This document shows, piece by piece, positions 19,301 through 26,500 of a stretch of DNA of 64,000 nucleotides. The stretch spans positions 56,307 through 120,306 of the forward strand of contig NZ_NKCN01000017.1 of the NCBI RefSeq assembly GCF_002245535.1, given 5' to 3'. The stretch is from Mycobacterium lehmannii. Lineage in GTDB: Bacteria > Actinomycetota > Actinomycetes > Mycobacteriales > Mycobacteriaceae. The position numbers were made by a program, and so were the translations under genes. Under the pieces are notes generated by a model. The model did not search any database. It had not been told where the DNA came from and worked only from the letters and a program-made list of their open reading frames with translations. Position 1 is the first letter of the stretch; every line of letters begins with the position of its first letter.

Positions 19301-20594
19301 CACTCAGGAGCAGATCGACGAGCTGCAGCGGCGATACCAGGCCGTCGATGTCCTGCCGCTGACTCCGCTGCAGCAGGGCCTGCTGTTCCACACCGGCGAA
19401 GCCGACGGCAGCGAAGACCTGTACGCGGTGCAGTTGGACGTGTCGGTGACCGGACGGATCGAGCCGGAGCGCCTCCGCGATGCGGTGCACACCGTCATCA
19501 ACCGGCATCCGAACCTGGTGGCCCGCTTCTACGAAGATTTCGGTGCGCCGGTCCAGGTCCTCTCGGCCGCCCCGGAGTTGGCGTGGCAGTACGTCGAACT
19601 CGACCCTGAGATCGGCGACATCGAAGCGCAGATCGACCAGTTCAGCCACGGCGAGCGCGTTGCGGTCTGCGCCCTGGCTGATCGACCGCCTTTCCGGGCT
19701 GCGTTGATCCGCACCGCCGAAGACCAATACCGATTCGTCCTCACAAATCACCACATCGTGCTCGATGGTTGGTCGAAGCCCATCCTGCTGCAGGAGATCT
19801 TCGCCAGCTACTTCGGTCACCGGCTTCCGCCACCCGTGCCCTACCGCCGGTTCGTCAACTGGCTGGCCGAGCAGGACCTCGAGGCCGCCCAGACGGCGTG
19901 GCGAAACGTGCTCGCAGGATTCGATACGCCCACCCTGGTGGGTCCTGCAGGGCGGCTCGCGCTTGGGCAGCGCGGAGTCGAGTCCTTCACCGTCTCTACC
20001 GACACCACGCAGGCACTCGGCGAGTTGGCCCGCTCCTGCCGCACCACCGTCAGCACGGTGCTGCAAGCGGCGTGGGCGCAGATCCTGATCTGGTTGACGG
20101 GTCAGACCGACGTCGCCTTCGGCACCGCCGTCTCGGGGCGTCCGGTCGACATGCCGGGCGCCGAATCCATGGTCGGGCTCCTGATCAACACCGTTCCGGT
20201 GCGGGCGAGCGTCACTCCCACCACGACGATCGCCGATTTGTTGACGCAGCTGCAAAACTCTTACACTGACACGCTGGAGCATCAGCACCTGGCGCTGACC
20301 GAGATTCATCGCGCCACTGGCCACGATCAGCTTTTCGACACCGTTTTCGTTTACGAGAACTATCCCCTCGACGCAGCGGGGTTGTCGGAAGTGCAGGAAC
20401 TGGCGATTACGGGGTTCACAAATCGCGAGTTCAACCATTATCCGCTGTCGGTGCAGGCCGTTCCAGGTAACGAACTGGGATTGCGCGTCGAATACGACAA
20501 GGACGTATTTTCTAGCGCCCGCATCGGAAAGCTGGTCGATCGTTTCCAGCGCGTGTTGGTGGCTATGACTGTAGATACGAGGGGGAAGTCATGA
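10335..20594 (+). CDS. mps1: GPL non-ribosomal peptide synthetase Mps1, modules 1-2
   Basis: The protein has 3,419 residues from the ATG at 10335 (preceded by GGGGGAAG), ending in ATGA overlap with mps2. Domains in order: C1 (HHISVDG at 137-143), A1 (about 455-960; TSGTTGVPKG near 603), PCP1 (Ser981 in LGGDS), E1 (HHLAVDG near 1152), C2 (HHIVIDGW near 1636), A2 (TSGTTGTPKG near 2092), PCP2 (Ser2484), E2 (HHLAVDA near 2655), C3 (HHIVLDGW near 3139). The N-terminal C domain would accept the fatty acyl chain. Aligning by eye to GrsA-PheA, the A1 pocket reads D-A-W-T-V-V-G-M-V (Phe-like DAWT start) and A2 reads D-Y-W-S-V-G-M-V-H, close to the classical Thr code. With two E domains this fits D-Phe and D-allo-Thr of the GPL core. 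The C-terminal C3 has no following A domain, so it must act with a separate subunit. Confidence 0.95.
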   Translation: MGQDDGALPLSRGQLDIWLSQESGLAGTEWQLGLLVRIDGPIQRGHFHHAIRQALQEAEPARAVFFEENGRILQRPMDYSDLELPFYDVRDAADPEGKVREIASSIQHTPMPLTGRMVTFALFQTKPDQYYAYGLGHHISVDGMGMALVCRRIATIYTALVKGQPVPPAYFGSIQDLVECEATYEASDDFASDQAYWRENLPPETGLDPRAPQAADGRDAYTPSTSVDIEQGAVSRIKELSKALRIRRYSVTTAACALLARSWSAGGSEVALDFPVSRRVAEESKSIPGMLAGVVPLVLSARPELTAAEFCKHVDLRIRELLKHQRFPVHTLEGAGGLRQGTNRVAISFLPSRLTLDLAGVPATASYTNHGPVGHYGFFFSGASDQMSLSTAGLGQPFANFDAADLAERLQRIITAMAEDPDRPLSSIDELSAEERVELDRMGQRNLLTDEPSTPDSITESFAAQVAEGPEKTALVFGERSWTYRELDEAADRFARSLAARGAAPGRCLLLLSDRSDWAVIAILAVLKTGAAYLPVDPVVPEARLKFILEDAAPIAVLTTAGLRSRLDGADVPVVDIEGLAAETDEGSAMSAPSPDDVAYIIYTSGTTGVPKGVAATHKSVTQLLEPIDSGLPHPGAWAQCHSLAFDASVWEMWNALLRGGSVVVVPEAVTSSPEDFRNELARQRVTVLTQTPSAVAMLSPEGLDSMALVVVGEACPPPVVDRWARARLMVNGYGPTETTMVATVSAPLTPGDTVVPIGLPVPDAVLFVLDTWLRPVPVGVVGELYIAGAGVAPGYVGRPDLTASRFVACPFGGSGARMYRTGDLVCWGEDGQLQYLGRADEQVKIRGYRIELGEIQAALGRLDGVNQAVVIAREDRPGDKRLVGYITGTADPADLRAQLADRLPPYMVPVAIVVLESLPLTSSNKVDVRALPAPEFTGGRADYRAPGSAVEEILAGIYAEVLGVERVGVDDSFFDLGGDSILSMQVVGRARAAGLFCRPRDIFVEQTVARLAAVTKVVGGEAAVVDEGIGPVVATPIMHWLHQMSGAVDEFNQTLVVQAPEGVTEADVKSVLQALLDRHATLRLRAEDGVDGWSLTVPEAGAVQAADCVRVVDGLTDEALVAARSRLNPRTGAMVSAVWVPSTGQLALVIHHLAVDGVSWRILLEDLNIAWAQHHSGQPIELPTGGTSFARWSSLLAEHAGAVDVVRHADTWRQVASTPAALPAVQPEVDTYANAGRLTVTLDAATTRRLLGEVPAAFHAGVQDILLIAFGLAWAEFLGSTGVPIGIDVEGHGRNEELAADVDLSRTVGWFTTKYPVALSVSGVTWAQVSAGDAALGTVIKDVKEQLRALPEGLTYGLLRYLNSDVDLSGPDPVIGFNYLGRLGAGAGELSDDFWRISSDSLALTDIAAAVSMPLAHTVELNAGTADTEDGPQLQAAWTWAPTALDQDKAERLNQLWFEALAGICAHVQNGGGGLTPSDLAPARLTQQQIDDLTRRHNPADVLPLTPLQRGLLFQSSFIEDSDDDVYAVQLGITVTGSLDPNRLREAVQTVVARHPNLAARFSEDFGEPVQIIPADPVIAWQYLELSDSDASDQRVEQMCADERAAVCQFADQPLFRGALIRLPGNQHRLVVTIHHIVIDGWSLPILLQEIFASYYGQRLPAAPPFRNFVSWLTDQDDDAARAAWREVLDGFEEPTLVAPPAQAGPRAVASHRMPADLTQSLGELARARQTTVNTVLQAAWAQLLMAMTGHHDVTFGTAVSGRPVDLAGADSMVGLLINTVPVRADMTAATTVADLLDQLQRDHNNTLDYEHLALAEIHRVVGHDRLFDTLFVYENYPIDIGALMSVQDLAVTDFNSREYNHYPLSMVVTPGNELSLRVEFDTDIFDESAIETLVDRLRHVLAAMVANPTGRLSSIDLLGSGEREQLDGWGNRAVLTRPATTPVSIMAMFDAQVSRAPEAVAVTFEGRSTTYGELDEAANRLATLLSRRGAGPGQRVALLLPRSTEAIAAILAVLKTGAAYLPIDPAHPDARIEFMVGDAAPVAAVTTEALRSRLESYDVPIIDVDDHGADSEPAAVLSASAPDDIAYIIYTSGTTGTPKGVAVTHRNVTRLLESLDVELSLGQVWTQCHSLAFDYSVWEIWGALLYGGRLLIVPDSVVRSPEELHALLVTEQVSVLSQTPSAFYALQTADALQPELGQQLKLQTVVFGGEALEPQRLSTWLHSHPGLPRMINMYGITETTVHASFREIGAGDVDTTSSPIGVPLEHLAFFVLDEWMRQVPVGVTGELYVAGAGLASGYLGRSALTSTRFVACPFGGPGSRMYRTGDLVRWGTDGQLRYEGRADKQVKIRGYRIELGEIQAAMADLDGVDQAAVIAREDRPGDKRLVGYVTGQVDPTAVRAKLGERLPTYMVPTAVVVLDALPLTVNGKLDTRALPAPEFSDADQYRAPSTAVEEILAGIFAQVLGVERVGVDDSFFDLGGDSILSMQVVARARAAGLVCRPRDIFVEQTVARLAQVATFSDTEGAVDEGIGPVVVTPIMQWLNGVDGPIDEFNQTVVLQAPAGVTEADVVVVLQGLLDRHAMLRLIVDDDGTGGWSLSVPEVGAVDARSCLQSVDALSDDVLLEARSRLNLAAGTMLSALWVADTRQLVLIAHHLAVDAVSWRILLEDINIAWAQHRGGQPVELPTGGTSFARWSSIVKEHAHLPAVVDRADAWRQVAAIPAALPAVQPDVDTYANAGQLSLELDSDTTRLLLGEVPAAFHAGVQDILLIAFGLAWAEFLDADAGPIAIDVEGHGRQEELAGDVDLSRTVGWFTTKYPVALTVGGLSWEQVAAGDAALGPVVKAAKEQLRGLPDGLTYGLLRYMNSDVDLAGSDPAIGFNYLGRLGAAAAELSEDLWRIDHDGVSITAAATAVPTPLGHTVELNAGTMDTEAGPHLQATWTWALSALDQEQVGRVGQLWFEALAGICAHVQSGGGGLTPSDVAPARVTQEQIDELQRRYQAVDVLPLTPLQQGLLFHTGEADGSEDLYAVQLDVSVTGRIEPERLRDAVHTVINRHPNLVARFYEDFGAPVQVLSAAPELAWQYVELDPEIGDIEAQIDQFSHGERVAVCALADRPPFRAALIRTAEDQYRFVLTNHHIVLDGWSKPILLQEIFASYFGHRLPPPVPYRRFVNWLAEQDLEAAQTAWRNVLAGFDTPTLVGPAGRLALGQRGVESFTVSTDTTQALGELARSCRTTVSTVLQAAWAQILIWLTGQTDVAFGTAVSGRPVDMPGAESMVGLLINTVPVRASVTPTTTIADLLTQLQNSYTDTLEHQHLALTEIHRATGHDQLFDTVFVYENYPLDAAGLSEVQELAITGFTNREFNHYPLSVQAVPGNELGLRVEYDKDVFSSARIGKLVDRFQRVLVAMTVDTRGKS

Positions 20595-23500
20595 GCGCCG
20601 ATCCGAGCCGGACTTTACTGTCGTTGGACCTGTTCGACGACGATGAGCAGGACCTGCTGGCCGAGTGGGGGAACCACTCGGTCTTGACCGAACCGGTGCG
20701 CAGCCGTGTCTCGATTCCGGACATGTTCGCCACCCAGGTCATGCGTGCCCCCGACGCGGTGGCGTTGGTGTGCGGTGAGCAGTCGTGGACGTACCGCGAG
20801 TTGGATCAGGCGTCGAACCGTCTGGCCAACCTTTTGGTTGAGCATGATGCAGGCCCGGGTCGCTCTGTCGCGTTGCTGATTCCCCGATCGGCTGAGGCCA
20901 TTATCTCGATTCTGGGAGTGTTGAAGAGTGGGGCGGCGTATCTGCCGATCGATCCGGCCCATCCCGATGAGCGCATCAAGTTCATGCTCGGCGATGCGGT
21001 GCCTGTTGTTGCGGTGACCACGGGTGATTTGCGCTCGCGTCTGGATGATTCGGACGTCGTGGTCATCGATGTCGACGATTCGGCCGTCAACCACCAGCCA
21101 GCCGTCGTCTCGGCGGCCGGGCCCGCGCCTGATGATCTGGCGTATATGACGTATACGTCGGGGACGACGGGTGTGCCCAAGGCGGTGGCGGTCACGCATG
21201 CGAATGTGGCGTCGTTGGTGGAGGTGTTGCACGACGACCTGCCTGCGGGGCCGGGGCAGGTGTGGTCGCAGTGGCATTCGTTGGTGTTTGACGTGTCGGT
21301 GTGGGAGATCTGGGGTGCGCTGCTGCACGGTGGGCGCCTGGTGGTGGTGCCTGAGTCGGTGGCCAGTTCGCCAATCGATCTTCACAACTTGTTGATCACC
21401 GAGAAGGTCAGCGTGTTGTGTCAGACCCCGTCGGCGGCGGGGATGTTGTCGCCGGAGGGGTTGGAGTCGACGACGTTGATCGTGGCCGGGGAGGCCTGCC
21501 CGACCGAACTTGTGGATCGGTGGGCGACCGGTGATCGGGTGATGATCAACGCCTACGGTCCGACCGAGGCGACGATCTATGCGGCGATGAGCAAACCGTT
21601 GGTGGCCAATGCGGGGGTGGCGCCGATCGGGTCGCCGGTGCCGGGGGCGGCGTTGTTTGTGTTGGATCAGTGGTTGCGTCCGGCTGCTGAGGGTGTGGTT
21701 GGTGAGTTGTATGTGGCCGGTGCGGGGGTCGCTGCGGGGTATGTGAATCGTGGGGGGTTGACGTCGTCGCGGTTTGTGGCGTGCCCGTTTGGAGGCCCGG
21801 GTGCGCGGATGTATCGCACCGGGGATTTGGTGCGCTGGGGCGAGGATGGTCAGCTGCAGTATTTGGGCCGTGCTGATGAGCAGGTCAAGATCCGCGGGTA
21901 TCGCATCGAGTTGGGTGAGATTCAGGCCGCGTTGGCCAAGCTGGATGGGGTCGATCACGCGGCGGTGATCGCGCGTGAGGACCGCCCGGGTGACAAGCGG
22001 CTGGTCGGCTACATCACCGGTACCGCTGATCCGGCCGAACTGCGCGGCGCGCTGGCTCAGCGTCTGCCGGCCTACATGGTGCCCACGGCAATCGTCGTGC
22101 TCGAAACGCTGCCGCTGACTGTCAACGGCAAGCTCGATAAGCGCGCGTTGCCGGCGCCGGAGTACCGCAGCACCGCTGCGGACTACCGCGCGCCCTCCAC
22201 CCAGGTGGAAGAGATCCTGGCCACGATCTACGCCGAGGTGCTCGGTGTGGACCGGGTCGGGGTCGATGACTCGTTCTTCGATCTGGGTGGCGACAGCATC
22301 TTGTCGATGCAGGTCGTCGGGCGGGCCAGGGCGGCCGGGTTGTTGTGCCGCCCGCGCGACATCTTCGTCGAGCAGACCGTGGCGCGGTTGGCTGCGGCCA
22401 CCAAGGTTGTCGGTGGGGAGGCCGCGGTCATCGACGAGGGCATCGGCCCGGTGGTAGCGACCCCGATCATGCGCTGGCTGCAAGAAGTCGAAGGCCCGGT
22501 CGATGAGTTCAACCAAACCCTGATTGTGCAAGCGCCTGCGGCGGTGACCGAGGCCGATGTAGCGGTCGTCCTGCAAGCCCTGCTGGATCGCCACGCTTCC
22601 CTGCGCCTCTACCTCGACGACGACGGCGCCGGCCAATGGTCCTTCACCGTGCCCAAGCCCGGCACCGTGACTGCGCGCGACTACCTGCACGTGGTCGACG
22701 CGTTGACCGACGAGGCGTTGGTGGGGGCGCGGTCGCGGCTGAACCCGGGTGCGGGAGCGATGCTGTCGGCGCTGTGGGTGAGCTCCACCAACCAGCTGGT
22801 GCTGATGTTCCACCACCTGGCCGTTGACGGCGTGTCGTGGCGCATCCTGCTCGAAGACCTGAACATCGCCTGGGTCCAGCATCACAGCGGACAACCGATC
22901 GAGTTGCCGGTGGGCGGTACGTCGTTTCAGCATTGGGCGTCCCTGCTGGCAGAGCATGCGCTGCGTCCTGAGGTCGTCGCGCACGCCGACACGTGGCGTC
23001 GGGTCGAGGCGGCGCCGGCGGTGTTGCCGGCGGTGCAACCCGATACCGACACCTATGCCAATGCCGGCCAAATGTCGGTGCCGTTGGATGTGGACACCAC
23101 CCGGCGGCTGCTCGGGGAGGTGCCCGCGGCGTTTCATGCGGGCGTGCAAGACATTCTGCTGATCGCCTTCGGGCTGGCCTGGACCGAATTCCTGGGCGGC
23201 GCCCAAACCCCGATCGCCATCGACGTCGAAGGCCACGGGCGCAACGAAGACTTGGCCGCTGATGTGGATCTGTCCCGCACGGTCGGATGGTTCACCACCA
23301 AGTCACCGGTGGCGCTGAGCGTCGGTCGACTGTCGTGGGACCAGGTCGCCTCCGGTGATACCGCACTGGGTGTGGTGATCAAAGACGCTAAAGAGCAACT
23401 GCGCGCCCTGCCTGATGGGCTGACCTACGGTCTGCTGCGCTACCTCAATCCCGATGTCGATCTGGCGGGTCCCGATCCAGTGATCGGGTTCAACTACCTG

Positions 23501-26500
23501 GGACGCCTGGGTGCTGGTGCTGGTGATCTCGGAGATGATTTGTGGCAGCTCAGCGAGGATAGTTTCGCGTTGTCGGATGCGGTCTCAGCGGTGGCGATGC
23601 CGTTGATGCATACCGTGGAACTCAACGCCGGCACCGTCGATACCGATGAGGGCCCGCAGCTACAGGCAGCGTGGACGTGGACGCCCTCGGCGCTCGACGA
23701 GGACAAGGTTGCGCGGCTGAGCCGGTTGTGGTTCCAAGCCCTGGCCGGGATTTGTGCCCATGTGCGCAGCGGCGGCGGCGGTTTGACCCCGTCGGATTTG
23801 GCTCCGGCGCGGCTGACCCAGTCGCAGATCGATGATTTGTGTGCCGAGCACGATATTGCTGATGTGTTGCCGTTGACGCCGTTGCAGCAGGGTTTGTTGT
23901 TTCATTCGGCGATCGCGCGTGGCACCGGTGATGATGTGTATGCGGTGCAGCTCGATATCACCGTGGCTGGTGCGTTGGATGCGCATCGGTTCCGTGATGC
24001 GGTGCAAAACGTCGTGCAGCGCCACCCGAACCTGGCTGCCCGGTTTACTGAGGAGTTCGGTGAGCCGGTGCAGATCTTGCCGGCTAATCCGGTGATGGCG
24101 TGGCGGTATTTGGATCTGCGGTGGGATGACCGTAAGTCTGAGGCCGAGCTGGATGCGTTGTGCGCGTCAGAACGCGCGGCGGTCTGTGATCTGGCGGATC
24201 GGCCCACCTTCCGCGCGGCGTTGATCCGCACGGCGGGCAACCAGCATCGGTTCGTGTTGACGTTTCACCACATCGTCATCGACGGCTGGTCGATGCCGAT
24301 CCTGCTGCAGGAGATCTTGGCCAGCTACTACGGCCACCGGTTGCCGGCGGCCCCGTCGTACCGCAACTTCGTCACCTGGCTGCACGGTCAGGACCGCGAA
24401 GCGGCGCGGGCGGCCTGGCGCCAGGTGCTCGAGGGGTTTGAGACCCCGACGCTGGTGGCCCCGCCGGGGGTGCCGGGTCCGCGTGGGGTGGAGTCGTATC
24501 GGGTGCCCACGGAGTTGACTCGGGCGTTGGGGGAGCTGGCGCGCGGCTGTCACACCACGGTGAACACGGTGTTGCAGGCCGGGTGGGCGCAGTTGTTGAT
24601 GGCGTTGACCGGCCAGCACGATGTGGCGTTCGGTACCGCGGTCTCGGGGCGGCCGGCTGATCTGGCTGGTGCTGAGGCGATGGTCGGGTTGATGATCAAC
24701 ACGGTGCCGATCCGGGCCGATATGTCGGCCGCGGCGACGGTGGGTGATCTGCTTGAGCAGTTGCAGCGCCACCACAACGACACTGTCGAGCATGAGCATC
24801 TGGCGTTGACCGAGATCCATCACGCCGCTGGGCACGAAGCGCTGTTCGACACGCTGTTTTTGTATGAGTCTTATCCGATTGACACCAGCGCACTGTCGGG
24901 GTTGCAGGAGTTGGCGGTCACCGAGTTCACCAACCGCGAGTACAACCACTACCCGCTGTCGGTGATGGCCCTGCCCGGCCACGAACTGGGACTGCGCGTC
25001 GAATTCGACGCCACCGTGTTCAGCACCACCGAGATCGACGCCATGATCGATCGGTTCCAGCGGATCCTCGTTTCGATGACCGCCGACGCCACGCAGCGAT
25101 TGGCCGAAATCGAGGTGCTCGACGCAGACGAATGCGAGGAACTCGACGCGTGGGCGAACCGGGCGGTTCTGAGCCGGCCGGTGAGCACCCCGATGTCGAT
25201 TCCCGCGCGGTTCGAAGCGCAGGTGGCCCGTACGCCCGAGGCCATTGCGATCACCTTCGACGGTCGCTCGATGACTTACGGCGAACTCGATGAGGCCGCC
25301 AATCGGGTTGCCACCCTGCTAGCCATGCACGGCGCGGGGCCGGGCCGATCCGTGGCGCTGCTGGTTCCCCGTTCTGACGACGCGATTGTCGGCATGCTCG
25401 CCGTGCTCAAGACGGGTGCGGCGTATCTGCCGATTGACCCGGCCGTGCCCGCTGCACGGTTGGAGTTCATGCTGGCCGACGCCGCACCGGTCGCCGCGAT
25501 AACCACTCCGGAGTTGCGCTCCCGCCTAGACGGGTCGGGTGTGCCGGTCGTCGAGGTCGACGACCCCGCTATCGACATGTATCCCAGCACCACCTTGCTG
25601 CCCCCGGCTCCCGATGACGTCGCTTATCTCATCTACACGTCGGGTACGACGGGGGTGCCCAAGGGTGTGGCGGTGACTCATCACAATGTGACTCAGGTGT
25701 TGGAGTCGTTGCACGCCGATATGCCCGCGGGATCGGGGCAGGTGTGGTCGCAGTGGCATTCGTTGGTTTTCGATGTGTCGGTGTGGGAGATCTGGGGTGC
25801 GCTGCTGCATGGCAGTCGTCTGGTGGTGGTGCCCGAATCGGTGGCCGCGTCGCCCGATCACCTGCACGAGTTGCTGGTCGCCGAGGGTGTGACGGTGTTG
25901 TATCAGACTCCGTCGGCGGTGGGGATGTTGTCGCCGGAGGGCTTGGAGTCGACGACGTTGGTCGTCGCCGGGGAGGCCTGCCCGAGTGAGGTGGTGGATC
26001 GGTGGGCGCCGGGGCGGGTGATGCTCAACGCCTACGGTCCGACCGAGACGACGATTTATGCGGCGATCAGTGCGCCGTTGGTGACGGGTTCGTCGGTGGT
26101 GCCGATTGGTTCGCCGGTGCCTGGTGGGGCGACATTCGTGCTTGATGAGTGGTTGCGTCCAGTGGCGGCCGGGGTAGTTGGTGAGTTGTATCTCGGGGGT
26201 CGCGGTGTGAGCCTCGGCTACGTCAACCGGTCCGAACTGACGGCGTCACGGTTTGTGGCATGCCCGTTCGGGGAGCCGGGGGCGCGGATGTATCGCACCG
26301 GGGATCTGGTGCGCTGGAATTCTGATGGGCAGCTGGAGTATCTGGGCCGGGCTGATGATCAGGTCAAGATCCGCGGATACCGGATCGAGCTCGGGGAGAT
26401 TCAGGCAGTGTTGGCCGCGCTCGACGGAGTAGATCAGGCGGCGGTGATCGCGCGTGAGGATCGTCCCGGCGATAAGCGCCTGGTCGGCTACATCACCGGG

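Noticed and set aside
20615..23236. An 873-codon open frame antisense to mps2 (and its twin at 41753-44359)
   Set aside because: It is rich in Arg, His and Gln with no domain, as expected for a mirror frame of strongly biased GC-rich coding DNA. The twin exists only because the sense block is duplicated.
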